From NCBI GenBank assembly GCA_001899805.1, contig MKWP01000015.1:1018048-1082047 (forward strand): DNA of 64,000 nt, written 5' to 3'. Both the position numbers and the translations under genes were made by a program. Source of the stretch: Lysobacterales bacterium 66-474. Its GTDB lineage: Bacteria; Pseudomonadota; Gammaproteobacteria; Xanthomonadales; Rhodanobacteraceae. The notes under the pieces are model-generated. The model saw only the letters and a list, made by a program, of their open reading frames with translations. It did no database searches and was not told the DNA's origin. Every line of letters begins with the position of its first letter. Position 1 is the stretch's first letter. Below are positions 13,782 through 23,291 of the stretch, piece by piece.

Positions 13782-13873
13782 ATGCAATCTCGCTGTGTAA
13801 AATGATTGTGAGAGAAGCTTGTGGAATCGGTCCAATGCGTTGTCGACGATTTTCATGTGACGAGATAGCCGAC

Positions 13874-14440
13874 CTAGTTGCCCCCCGGTTTCCGCGGGGG
13901 CATCCCCACCCGCGTCGCGAACATCTCCTGGTCGAGGCGCCAACTCTTGCCGCCGTCGGCAGAATTGACCGCTCGCCAGTAAAACGAATCGGGCTTGATG
14001 CGGCCGAATATCCAACGGGTGGCTTCGCCGTTTTCTGATCGTTCCAGGACGATCTCGTCGCCGACAGCCTTGGCGATGAACGGAAGGACGTATCCATTGA
14101 CTGGGCCATGCCAAGTCGAGCGCCACGCTCCGAGCCTCGGATCGTAGAATCGCAAGGTCACGCCGAATTCGCCGGCGGGCTTTGGGCCCGTTATGCGTTG
14201 TGACCTCGGCGGAACCATCCAGACGTCCTCGATCGCTCGTCCTTCGAGCGCCCAACCAAAATGCCACTCACCCGGCGTTCGCCATCGCACGCTTCCATCA
14301 TGGTTGTAATAGATGACATCCAGCGACCAGCTGCCGACGAACTGGCCAAACAGCATGAGGTCGCTCTCGTGCGATTGGGCTGGCCCCGAAGCATGCAGGG
14401 CATCCAACATCGCATGGCTGGCGTCTTTAACCGGTTTCAT
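13874..14440 (-). CDS. stand-alone DUF1579/SnoaL-like beta-barrel domain protein, paralogue of the arginase-fusion C-terminus
   Basis: GSWSLDVIYYNHDGSVRWRTPGEWHFGWALEGRAIEDVWMVPPRSQR... collinear with 14629..16233 C-terminal third. Confidence 0.65.
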   Translation of the reverse strand: MKPVKDASHAMLDALHASGPAQSHESDLMLFGQFVGSWSLDVIYYNHDGSVRWRTPGEWHFGWALEGRAIEDVWMVPPRSQRITGPKPAGEFGVTLRFYDPRLGAWRSTWHGPVNGYVLPFIAKAVGDEIVLERSENGEATRWIFGRIKPDSFYWRAVNSADGGKSWRLDQEMFATRVGMPPRKPGGN

Positions 14441-14628
14441 GTGACTACCTCGAACAGATTGAGTGGTTGGCAGGGTGACGTCGCAAGCCTTGGTATCGAT
14501 GCACAGCCAGGGCCACCTGACCGGGCGTGCGGTTGCCATCTCTTCCGCCATCCATGAATCGACCGTACCCAGCCTGCATGCGCCCATCACCCTGCCTAGG
14601 CGAGTGACAACAACGGCACCATCAACGC

Positions 14629-16233
14629 TCAAGTTGCTCCGACTGGCTGACGCTTTGCCCACATGACCTGTTGCAAACGCCAGGTCTTCCCTCCGTCCGA
14701 AGAAACCTCGGACCGCCATTTGAAGGTGTCTGCTCGCATGTCGTAGAACACCCAATGCGAGAGCTTGCCATCCTCGTCGATGCGCTCAAGGACGATCTCG
14801 TCGTCGATGCGGCGCCCGATGAACGACCAGACGATCCCGTTCACCACCCCGTGCCATACCGAACGCCATGCATGGATGTGTGGATCGTAGAAACGAAGTG
14901 TTGCGCCATATTCGCCGGGTGGCGGATCGATGGTTTTCCGATCGGCGCGGGGCGGCACCACCCACACATCTGCGATTGCGCGGCCTTCAAGCACGCGCGC
15001 GAAATGCCATTCGCCGGGAATCCGCTTCTTGATGCTCCCGTCCGGATTGTAGAAAACGACATCCAGATTCCAACTGCCGAGCAAAGGGGCAAAGATGTCG
15101 TTGTCCCCTGCCACCTTTGGGGCCGGCTCACGCGCAAGCAGAGCATCGGCGAAAATGGCTTCGTTCCGCGGAATGTGCACCATTGCGTCCTCGGTCGCCG
15201 CGAATCCACGGACACGGCCGCTCAAGACAAATGCCCGTTCTATAACATTGGCAAGTTGCCGAGCGAGGCGTCCATTGGGATCAAGGCTCGGATCGAAGAT
15301 CGTGAGCTCCATCCCTACTGCCTTGGGGCTGGCCAGCAGTTCCGCGAGAATGACTTGCAACTGATCAAGGCTCATTCCGCGCGGATTGGGTGAATCCACG
15401 GCGGGCATGACGGTTGCATCCAGCACATCCGCATCCAGATGAATCCAGAACCCATCCGTTCCGGCCGACTCGAGCCTATGTCGGGCTTTGCGCGCAATCT
15501 CGTGGACGCCATGGCGCCTTATCGCATCAATGTCGAAGACCGATGCACCCGAGTGATCAAATTGCTCGATCGCGAAAAACTCGCCGTCCTTCGCGGTCCG
15601 GGAGAGGCCAATCTGGACGACATCATCGATACGGAAATATGGCTTTCGGCCAGCAATGTCGACCAATTGTTCCGGACCGAATCCCGTGGCGAGGCCAAGG
15701 TCTCGGCCCGCAGCCGTGAGGCGACCGTGATACCCGAATGACTCGCGAGGAGGCGAGAAGTCGTCGTGTGCATCGATGAACACCAGGCCGTAACGTCCTT
15801 TTTCGCGAAGAGCAAGTCCGGTTCCGAGCAACACACTGCAATCGCCACCGAGCACAACAACGAATCGTTTGGAGCTGAGGATTGGAGACAAACGGGTAGC
15901 CAGCCCCCGGCTGTACTTCGCGATTGCAAGGCCATTTCTGAAGCCCGTTGTCGGCTCGTCAACGAACGAATAGGCAGGCGGAAGCACCCTTCCCATGTCC
16001 TGAACGCGTAGCCGTTCCGGTAATCCAGTCGCCCGGATCGCCTCGGGCAGCCGATTGACGCCTGGTTCCACGCCCGGCTGAGGTGGGCGCAGACCAAGAT
16101 TTGAGGGTGCGTCCAGCAACCTAATGTCACCGGATACCTTCGCTCTGACGCTTGAAGGTGTTGCGGAGGTCGCATGCACCGCTCCCACCGCCAGTAGCAA
16201 CCAAACTGGAATGCTCGTCCGCCAAGCGATCAT
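14629..16233 (-). CDS. secreted arginase/ureohydrolase-like domain fused to a C-terminal DUF1579-like domain
   Basis: Signal-like N-terminus MIAWRTSIPVWLLLAVGAVHATSA; VVLGGDCSVLLG, VFIDAHDDF, IHLDADVLDATVMPAVDSP; then GSWNLDVVFYNPDGSIKKRIPGEWHFARVLEGRAIADVWVVPP. Confidence 0.8.
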   Translation of the reverse strand: MIAWRTSIPVWLLLAVGAVHATSATPSSVRAKVSGDIRLLDAPSNLGLRPPQPGVEPGVNRLPEAIRATGLPERLRVQDMGRVLPPAYSFVDEPTTGFRNGLAIAKYSRGLATRLSPILSSKRFVVVLGGDCSVLLGTGLALREKGRYGLVFIDAHDDFSPPRESFGYHGRLTAAGRDLGLATGFGPEQLVDIAGRKPYFRIDDVVQIGLSRTAKDGEFFAIEQFDHSGASVFDIDAIRRHGVHEIARKARHRLESAGTDGFWIHLDADVLDATVMPAVDSPNPRGMSLDQLQVILAELLASPKAVGMELTIFDPSLDPNGRLARQLANVIERAFVLSGRVRGFAATEDAMVHIPRNEAIFADALLAREPAPKVAGDNDIFAPLLGSWNLDVVFYNPDGSIKKRIPGEWHFARVLEGRAIADVWVVPPRADRKTIDPPPGEYGATLRFYDPHIHAWRSVWHGVVNGIVWSFIGRRIDDEIVLERIDEDGKLSHWVFYDMRADTFKWRSEVSSDGGKTWRLQQVMWAKRQPVGAT

Positions 16234-16315
16234 AGGCTAACTTGTAAAATACGTTTATTAAGTTAGACAGTAATGTATCTTGCCTAACCTGTCAATACAT
16301 GTTAAAAGGTTATGC

Positions 16316-16936
16316 ATGGTCATCGAGAAGCACACTTTCCGAAGCCGAGACATCGTTGCCGGCAACCTCGCGCTTGACTTCGTCAACACCGTGACTGGTC
16401 GCAACGCAACGCCTCGAGACTGGCTGGACGGATACAGCGCACTGCTCGAGTGGGCAAGGCTCTGTGGCTGTTGTTCCCGGGGCGATCTTGCAACGCTAGA
16501 CCGCATGGCGACTGCAGGACCGGCGCGTGCAAAGGAAGCGTTGGTCAATGCCAAGCGACTGCGGGAAGCGTTGTGCTCCGCGGCCTATGCGTTCGTGCAC
16601 GGTGAAAGCGCAGATCCCATGAGCCGTGCAACGATTGAACGCTTTCACCGGTCAGCAGCGCAGGCGGCACACTTAGAGTGGCACGCTCACCTATGTCGCA
16701 TCGTTTGGACCGCGGAGCATTCGGGCCTGGACTTGATTTCGCATGTCATCACCGTGCAGGCCGTGCGCCTGTTCGGTGACGTCGACGTCGACAGATTGCG
16801 GGTTTGCGCGGGTGACAATTGCGGGTGGGTATTCCTCGACACCTCACGCGGTGGTCGCCGACGCTGGTGCGATATGGCGACGTGTGGCAATGTCGCGAAA
16901 GCCCGCCGTCACTACAGTCGGATACACTCAGACTGA
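16316..16936 (+). CDS. CGNR zinc-finger (ABATE-domain) transcriptional regulator
   Basis: AGNLALDFVNTVTGR...; C-terminal LRVCAGDNCGWVFLDTSRGGRRRWCDMATCGNVAKARRHYSR. Confidence 0.88.
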   Translation: MVIEKHTFRSRDIVAGNLALDFVNTVTGRNATPRDWLDGYSALLEWARLCGCCSRGDLATLDRMATAGPARAKEALVNAKRLREALCSAAYAFVHGESADPMSRATIERFHRSAAQAAHLEWHAHLCRIVWTAEHSGLDLISHVITVQAVRLFGDVDVDRLRVCAGDNCGWVFLDTSRGGRRRWCDMATCGNVAKARRHYSRIHSD

Positions 16937-17099
16937 CAACCCGCTGTAACCAGACGCCAGAACCAGGACCATGCTTCACGCGTGCTCGCAAGCAGATCGC
17001 GTGACGTTTCGGTCGCGTGTATGAATTTACACTCTGGGAACGCTGTCGCGTGTGTCCAAGTAAATCGGTATCGGCTACCCAAGCGCGCAAGATGGTCCA

Positions 17100-17903
17100 T
17101 CACGCAGGGCGCAATCGCGCCAGCCAATCCACCGATGTATCGCCGATCGCGAGAAATTCGGGGTTGAGCAGCGAATCCCCGGTGTTGTAGCGCAACGGTT
17201 CGCCGTGCAGGTTCACGACCGCACCGCCGGCCTGCTCGACCACGCACTGCGCGGCCGCGGTGTCCCATTCGGAGGTCGGGCCGAGCCGCAGGTACAGGTC
17301 GGCGTCGCCGCGCGCGACCATGCAGAACTTGATCGACGAGCCCACCGACACCAGCCGGTGGTCGCCGAGCCGTGCGAGCACTTCTCCCTGGCGATCGCTG
17401 CCGTGCGAACGGCTGCCGGCCACCACCGGAACCGCTGCAGCCGCACGCGTCGCGATCGGACGCGGCAATGCGCCCGGCGCCGATTCCAGGAACGCGCCCT
17501 CGCCCGCCACGCCGTAGTACAGATCGCCGGTCACCGGCAACAGCACCACGCCCAGCAAGGGCGCATGGTTTTCGATCAGCGCGATGTTGACGGTGAACTC
17601 GCCGTTGCGCTTCACGAATTCGCGGGTGCCATCCAAAGGATCGACCAGCCAGTAGCGGGGCCACGCACGGCGCGTTTCCCACGCGATGCTTTTCGACTCC
17701 TCGGACAACACCGGGATGTCCGGCGCCAGCGCGCGCAGGCCCTCCACGATCACGCGGTGCGAGGCCATGTCGGCGGCGGTCAGCGGCGAATCGTCGGACT
17801 TGTGTTCGACCGCGAAGCTGCCGGCGTAGATTTCCAGGATCGCCGCGCCCGCGCAACGCGCGAGCTGGCGACATTCGGTCGCAAAACGTTCGAGCGTGCT
17901 CAT
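17100..17903 (-). CDS. cysQ: 3'(2'),5'-bisphosphate nucleotidase
   Basis: DDSPLTAADMASHRVI, LSEESKSIAWETR, WLVDPLDGTREFVKRNGEFTVNIALI. Confidence 0.92.
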   Translation of the reverse strand: MSTLERFATECRQLARCAGAAILEIYAGSFAVEHKSDDSPLTAADMASHRVIVEGLRALAPDIPVLSEESKSIAWETRRAWPRYWLVDPLDGTREFVKRNGEFTVNIALIENHAPLLGVVLLPVTGDLYYGVAGEGAFLESAPGALPRPIATRAAAAVPVVAGSRSHGSDRQGEVLARLGDHRLVSVGSSIKFCMVARGDADLYLRLGPTSEWDTAAAQCVVEQAGGAVVNLHGEPLRYNTGDSLLNPEFLAIGDTSVDWLARLRPA

Positions 17904-18457
17904 GTGGGACGAAACCTTCCTTCAAGAAATTCACGCGCGATGAAAAGCGCGGCGATCGAGCGTCCTTCGGACACGTCGTCGCGCGCCAGCAGCAAATGCA
18001 ATTCGGAAAGCTTCCACGGCACCACTTCCGGGGGTTCCGGTTCGTCGCCGGGACGGCGCTGGGGATACAGGTCCTGCGCCAGCACCACGCCCGCCTTGTG
18101 GCTCATGTACGCCGGCGACAACGACAGGCTGGCCAGCGGCGTCAGTGTGCGCGCGCCATAACCCACTTCTTCCTGCAGTTCGCGGTTGGCCGCCTGCAAC
18201 GGAGTTTCGTCGCGATCGATGCGGCCCTTCGGCAAGCCGAGCTCGTAGCGATCCAGGCCCGCGCCGTACTCGCGCACCAGCAGCACGGTGGCATCGTCGA
18301 GCATCGGCACGATGAACACCGCACCCATGCCCGACGCGGTGAGGCGTTCGAAGGTGCGGCGCGCACCGTTGGAAAACGCGAGGTCGACTTCCTCGACGCG
18401 CAGGAAGCGGCTGTCGCGCGCGGCGCGCCTCGCGAGTATCTCGGGCGGTGTGGGCAT
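17900..18457 (-). CDS. nudE: ADP compounds hydrolase, NUDIX
   Basis: NUDIX box GRIDRDETPLQAANRELQEEVGYGA; overlaps cysQ. Confidence 0.88.
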   Translation of the reverse strand: MPTPPEILARRAARDSRFLRVEEVDLAFSNGARRTFERLTASGMGAVFIVPMLDDATVLLVREYGAGLDRYELGLPKGRIDRDETPLQAANRELQEEVGYGARTLTPLASLSLSPAYMSHKAGVVLAQDLYPQRRPGDEPEPPEVVPWKLSELHLLLARDDVSEGRSIAALFIAREFLEGRFRPT

Positions 18458-18506
18458 CCCGTGATTGTAACGAGTTGCCGCCGCCGGCAGGCGCGAACCG
18501 GCCGGA

Positions 18507-19388
18507 TCAGTGGCCGGAGGACGCACTGGCCGGCGCCGCCGCGCTCGTCGCCGGTTTCGGCAACGGTGTGGTCTTTCTGCCGGTGAGCGATGCCGCCGGC
18601 GGCATCGACAGGCGGATGTCGTCGTCGTTCTTCGGCGGTGGTTGCGGGTCGTCGCCCTTGCAGCCGGCGAGCAGCATCAGCGGCGAGACCGCGCAGTGCA
18701 GCTTGATGCCGCCCGGCAAATGCACGGTCTTCTGGACCGTGGTCTTCTCGATCGCCTTGTCGACCGCGCGCCCGACCGTTTTCGCGCCCAGGCTTTCCTT
18801 GTCGGGCGCCCAGTCCTGGTTGAAGCGGGTGGGCGTGTACGGAACCGGAGACTTGCCGCTGTAGATCTGCGAGCCCTGCAGCGTCGGGGCGCTGTAGGCC
18901 GGCGCCGGTTGCGGCGCGGAACCGGTGCTCGGCAACCGGATCTGCCCATTCGATTCGTAGAGCTGCAGTCGCGGCGCCTCGACGCCTTCGAGCGTCGCGC
19001 TGATCGCGCCCTTCGCCGGTGCCTCGCGGTGCACGAGTCGCGGCGGCGTGGCTGCGGGCTGTCCGGGCAGCGGCGGGGGCGGCAGCAACGGCGGCGGCGC
19101 CGGCGGCTCCGACGCCGACTCGATCAGGGTGATCGAGATGACGCCGCCCTGGTTTTCGCGATACGAAGTCGGGCGCAGGATCAGCCAGGCGAGCCAGGCC
19201 AGCAGGGCGTGCGCCACCACCACCAGCGCGACCAGCAGCCACAGGTTGCGGCGATTGCGCGGCGGCGGCACGCGCTGGGTGATCCGCACGTAGGGCAGGC
19301 CGGAAAGTTCGGCGGCGGCGTCATGCACGACTCCGCGGTCGCGGGGTCGTGGCTGCTCCTCGATTTCCTGTCCATCGTTGCGTGGCAT
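18507..19388 (-). CDS. proline-rich membrane-anchored protein
   Basis: Single TM NLWLLVALVVVAHALLAWLAWLIL followed by Pro-rich region and Cys-containing C-terminus. Confidence 0.6.
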   Translation of the reverse strand: MPRNDGQEIEEQPRPRDRGVVHDAAAELSGLPYVRITQRVPPPRNRRNLWLLVALVVVAHALLAWLAWLILRPTSYRENQGGVISITLIESASEPPAPPPLLPPPPLPGQPAATPPRLVHREAPAKGAISATLEGVEAPRLQLYESNGQIRLPSTGSAPQPAPAYSAPTLQGSQIYSGKSPVPYTPTRFNQDWAPDKESLGAKTVGRAVDKAIEKTTVQKTVHLPGGIKLHCAVSPLMLLAGCKGDDPQPPPKNDDDIRLSMPPAASLTGRKTTPLPKPATSAAAPASASSGH

Positions 19389-19571
19389 GCGGCCGGCCGA
19401 TGCGCGCGCGGTGCGCGTGTGGAAGTGTAGGGGATGCGCGATGGCCGTCCTCGCCGGGATGGCGCGTGTTGAGACCATCCTGCATGCTGCAGGTTCCACT
19501 GGAGCCGCTTGACCGTGGCCCCGGATCGGCGCATGGTCATGCGACCGCCGCCATCCCGAAGCGAGGTCGTC

Positions 19572-21623
19572 ATGGGCGCCTACACCACCGGAGACATCCG
19601 CAACGTGGCTTTGGCGGGCCACGCAGGCGCCGGCAAGACCAGCTTGTTCGAAGCGCTGCTGCAGGCCGGCGGCGCGATCCAGTCGGCCGGAACCATCGAG
19701 CGCGGCAGCACCGTGTCCGACCATGACGACCAGGAGAAACAGCGCCAGCACTCGATCCACTCCACCCTCGCATCGATCGATTCCGCGGGTTGCCACATCA
19801 ACCTGATCGACACCGCGGGCTATGCGGATTTCCGTGGCGAAGCGCTGGCGGCGCTGGCCGCGGTCGAGACCTGCGCGGTGGTGGTCAACGCCGCCAACGG
19901 CATCGAACACGGCACGCGCCGCCTGATGCACTACGCGAAGGAACGCCGGCTCGCACGCATGCTGGTGGTCAACCGCATCGACATGGAAGGCGTCGATATC
20001 GCCGCGCTGGTCGACGAGCTGCGCGGCGAGTTCGGTCCCGAATGCCTGCCGGTGAACCTGCCCGCGGAGCGCGCCGCGAAAGTGGTGGATTGCTTTTACG
20101 TGCACGACGGGATGAGCGACCTCGGCCCCGTCGCGGATGCGCACCAGCGGATCATCGACCAAGTGGTCGAAATCAACGAACGCGTGATGGGCCACTACCT
20201 CGAGGAAGGCGAGGACAAGCTTTCACCGGAAGACCTGCACGACGCGTTCGAGCAATGCCTGCGCGAGGGCCACCTGGTGCCGATCTGTTTCACCTCCGCA
20301 CGCAGCGGCGCGGGCGTCGCGGAGTGGCTCACCATCGCGCACAAGTTGTTGCCGCACCCGGGCGAGGCCAACCCGCCGCCATTCGTGAAAGGCAGCGGCG
20401 CCGATGCGCAGCCCGTCGAGGCCAGGCCCGACCCTGCCGCGCACGTGATCGCGGACGTGTTCAAGATCATCAACGATCCCTTCGTCGGCAAGCTCGCGGT
20501 GTTCCGCGTGTGGCAAGGCACCGTGAAGAAGGATTCGCAGCTGTTCATCGACGACGGCAAGAAGCCGTTCAAGGTCGGGCACCTGTTCCGCCTGCAGGGC
20601 AAGGATCACGTCGAGATCGAGCGCGCGATCCCCGGCGACATCGCGGGTGTCGCCAAGGTGGACGAAATCCATTTCGACGCGGTGCTGCACGACTCGCACG
20701 ACGAGGACCCGATCCGGCTGCAGCCGCTCGCCTACCCGTTGTCGATGTTCGGCCTTGCGGTGGAGCCGAAACACAAGGGCCAGGACCAGAAGCTCGCGAC
20801 CGCGCTGGCCAAGCTGGCCGAGGAAGACCCCTGCCTCGGCGTCGAGCACAACAAGGAATTGAACGAAACCGTGGTGCGCGGCCTTTCCGACCTGCACCTG
20901 AAGCTGATACTGGAACGCATGCGCGACCGCTACGGCGTCGAGGTGATCACGCACCCGCCGCGCATCGCCTATCGCGAGACCATCGGCGCCAGGGCCGAAG
21001 GCCACCATCGCCACAAGAAGCAGACCGGCGGCGCCGGCCAGTTCGGCGAGGTATTCCTGCGGGTCGAACCCCTGCCGCGCGGCGCGGGCTTCGAATTCAG
21101 CGACGAGAGCAAGGGCGGCGTGATCCCCAACCAGTTCATCCCCGCGATCGAGAAAGGCGTGCGCCAGGTGCTCGAGCACGGCGCGATCGCGGGCTATCCG
21201 ATGCAGGACGTGCGCGTGATCGTCTATGACGGCAAGTACCATCCCGTCGATTCCAAGGAAGTGGCGTTCGTGTCGGCCGGCAAGAAGGCGTTCCTCGATG
21301 CGGTGGCGAAGGCCAGGCCGATCGTGCTGGAACCCATCGTCAACCTCGACGTCAACGTGCCCGAGCAATACATGGGCGACGTCACCGGCGGACTTGCCTC
21401 CAAGCGCGCGCGCATCAACGGCACCGACGCGTTGCGCGGCGGCGTGCTGGTGGTCAAGGCGCAGGCGCCGCTGGCGGAAGTCGTCGATTACCAGACCGAA
21501 CTGCGTTCGCTCACCGGCGGCGAAGGCCGCTTCGCGATGGAGCTGTCGCACTACGACCCGGTGCCGGCACAGGTCCAGAAGCAGCTGGCCGAGGCCTACA
21601 GGCCGAAGGCGGAAGAGGACTGA
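19572..21623 (+). CDS. elongation factor G-like GTPase (EF-G paralogue)
   Basis: NVALAGHAGAGKTSLFEALL, INLIDTAGYADF, VVNRIDMEG; EF-G domain IV/V motifs. Confidence 0.9.
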   Translation: MGAYTTGDIRNVALAGHAGAGKTSLFEALLQAGGAIQSAGTIERGSTVSDHDDQEKQRQHSIHSTLASIDSAGCHINLIDTAGYADFRGEALAALAAVETCAVVVNAANGIEHGTRRLMHYAKERRLARMLVVNRIDMEGVDIAALVDELRGEFGPECLPVNLPAERAAKVVDCFYVHDGMSDLGPVADAHQRIIDQVVEINERVMGHYLEEGEDKLSPEDLHDAFEQCLREGHLVPICFTSARSGAGVAEWLTIAHKLLPHPGEANPPPFVKGSGADAQPVEARPDPAAHVIADVFKIINDPFVGKLAVFRVWQGTVKKDSQLFIDDGKKPFKVGHLFRLQGKDHVEIERAIPGDIAGVAKVDEIHFDAVLHDSHDEDPIRLQPLAYPLSMFGLAVEPKHKGQDQKLATALAKLAEEDPCLGVEHNKELNETVVRGLSDLHLKLILERMRDRYGVEVITHPPRIAYRETIGARAEGHHRHKKQTGGAGQFGEVFLRVEPLPRGAGFEFSDESKGGVIPNQFIPAIEKGVRQVLEHGAIAGYPMQDVRVIVYDGKYHPVDSKEVAFVSAGKKAFLDAVAKARPIVLEPIVNLDVNVPEQYMGDVTGGLASKRARINGTDALRGGVLVVKAQAPLAEVVDYQTELRSLTGGEGRFAMELSHYDPVPAQVQKQLAEAYRPKAEED

Positions 21624-22195
21624 TGGCGCGCCCGCCCGGCGTGCACCCGGCAGACACCGCGCCGCCGGAACCGCGCACGGTGCGCATGGCGCGGCGCGCG
21701 CTGCTCGCGTTCGTGCTGACCTTCGTCGCATCGCGCAGCGTGGTCTTCCTGATCATGTCGCAGCGCATCCCGAACCTGTATTTCTTCCTGTCCGGCACGC
21801 ACGTCCATCACCTGAATTACGGGATCTTCCTGCTGGCGGGCGTCGGCGCGTACCTGCTGTTCGCGGCGCCGCAGGGACGTTCCGCGCGGATCGCCGCCTA
21901 CGTCTACGGCGTGGCAATGGGCCTCACGTTCGACGAATTCGGCATGTGGCTGCACCTTGGCGGCAGTTATTGGCAACGCGCCAGCATCGATGCCGTGATC
22001 GTGGTGGCCGCGCTGCTGGGGCTGCTGGCCTTCGGCGTCCCCTGGCACGACTACGCGAAGCGCCGGCGCAAATCAGCCATCGCGCTGCTGGCGGCGTTGT
22101 TCGTGTTCGCCGCGGTGCTGTGGGACACCGGCAACCGGATCGGGCACCTGTACGGCCCGCACCTGGAGCAGTTGGAGCGCCAATCGTCGCATTGA
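21623..22195 (+). CDS. integral membrane protein
   Basis: Several TM helices; start overlaps stop of EF-G-like gene. Confidence 0.7.
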   Translation: MARPPGVHPADTAPPEPRTVRMARRALLAFVLTFVASRSVVFLIMSQRIPNLYFFLSGTHVHHLNYGIFLLAGVGAYLLFAAPQGRSARIAAYVYGVAMGLTFDEFGMWLHLGGSYWQRASIDAVIVVAALLGLLAFGVPWHDYAKRRRKSAIALLAALFVFAAVLWDTGNRIGHLYGPHLEQLERQSSH

Positions 22196-22244
22196 CGGCG
22201 CAGCCGTTTGCGCTCCGCGGTGGGGTGACGGGAGACGCCTTCGC

Positions 22245-23216
22245 TCAGCGCGTGGCTCCGCGGAAACGATCCGTCGCAGCGACCAGTTCGTGCACGTTGC
22301 CGGGCTCGAACGCCGAATGCCCGGCGTCCGGCACGATGCGCAAGTCGGCCTGCGGCCACGCGCGGTGCAGGTCCCACGCGCTGCGCGTCGGACACACCAC
22401 GTCATAGCGGCCCTGCACGATCACGGCGGGAATCCCGTGCAGCCGATGCGCGTTGCGCAGCAACTCGTCGTCGTGTTCGAAGAAGCCGCGATTGACGAAG
22501 TAGTGGTTCTCGATGCCGGCAAACGCCAGCGCGAACTCGTCGCCGGCGCTGGCCGCGATGTAGGACTCGTTCTGCATCAGGAAACTGGTCGAGGCTTCCC
22601 ACACCGACCACGCGCGCGCGGCGGCGAGACGCACCGCGGGGTCGCTCGACACCAGCCGCTTGTGGTACGCGCCGATCAAGTCGCCGCGTTCGGCTTCCGG
22701 GATCGCGGCGAGATATTTTTCCCACGCATCGGGATACAACATGTCGCAGCCGCGCTGGTAGAACCATTGCAGCTCGCGCTGGCGCAGCATGAAGATGCCG
22801 CGCAACACCAGTTCGACGACACGTTCGGGATGGGTCTCCGCGTACGCCAGCGCCAGCGTCGAGCCCCACGAACCGCCGAACACCTGCCAGCGCTCGATGC
22901 GCAGGTGCTGGCGCAGGCGTTCGATGTCGGCGACCAGGTCCCAGGTGGTGTTCTCGCGGAGTTCCGCGTGCGGCGTGGAACGCCCGCAACCGCGCTGGTC
23001 GAACAGCACGATCCTGTACACCGCGGGGTCGAAGAAACGCCGGCACTTGGGGTTGCAACCCGCGCCGGGGCCGCCGTGCAGGAACACCACGGGTTTGCCG
23101 TGCGGATTGCCGCACTGTTCGTAGTACAGGGTGTGCAGCCCGGAAACCGGCAGCATGCCGCCGTCGAACGGCTCGATTTCGGGATACAGGCCGCGACGCT
23201 CACTGTGCATATCCAT
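22245..23216 (-). CDS. pip: prolyl aminopeptidase
   Basis: LHGGPGAGCNPKCRRFFDPAVYRIVLFDQRGCGRSTPHA, GGSWGSTLALAYAETHPE. Confidence 0.95.
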   Translation of the reverse strand: MDMHSERRGLYPEIEPFDGGMLPVSGLHTLYYEQCGNPHGKPVVFLHGGPGAGCNPKCRRFFDPAVYRIVLFDQRGCGRSTPHAELRENTTWDLVADIERLRQHLRIERWQVFGGSWGSTLALAYAETHPERVVELVLRGIFMLRQRELQWFYQRGCDMLYPDAWEKYLAAIPEAERGDLIGAYHKRLVSSDPAVRLAAARAWSVWEASTSFLMQNESYIAASAGDEFALAFAGIENHYFVNRGFFEHDDELLRNAHRLHGIPAVIVQGRYDVVCPTRSAWDLHRAWPQADLRIVPDAGHSAFEPGNVHELVAATDRFRGATR

Positions 23217-23291
23217 TCGTGGTATTTCGTCTGGAAGGTAAATCCGGCTAGCCTAACATCCTCCGTCCCTGCAAAGTTGCGCGTTCCCGAC

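Noticed and set aside
18507-20195. 562-aa minus ORF start upstream of 19388
   Set aside because: The N-terminal part is antisense to the EF-G-like gene; a plausible start (MPRNDGQ, 19388) leaves a normal TM protein
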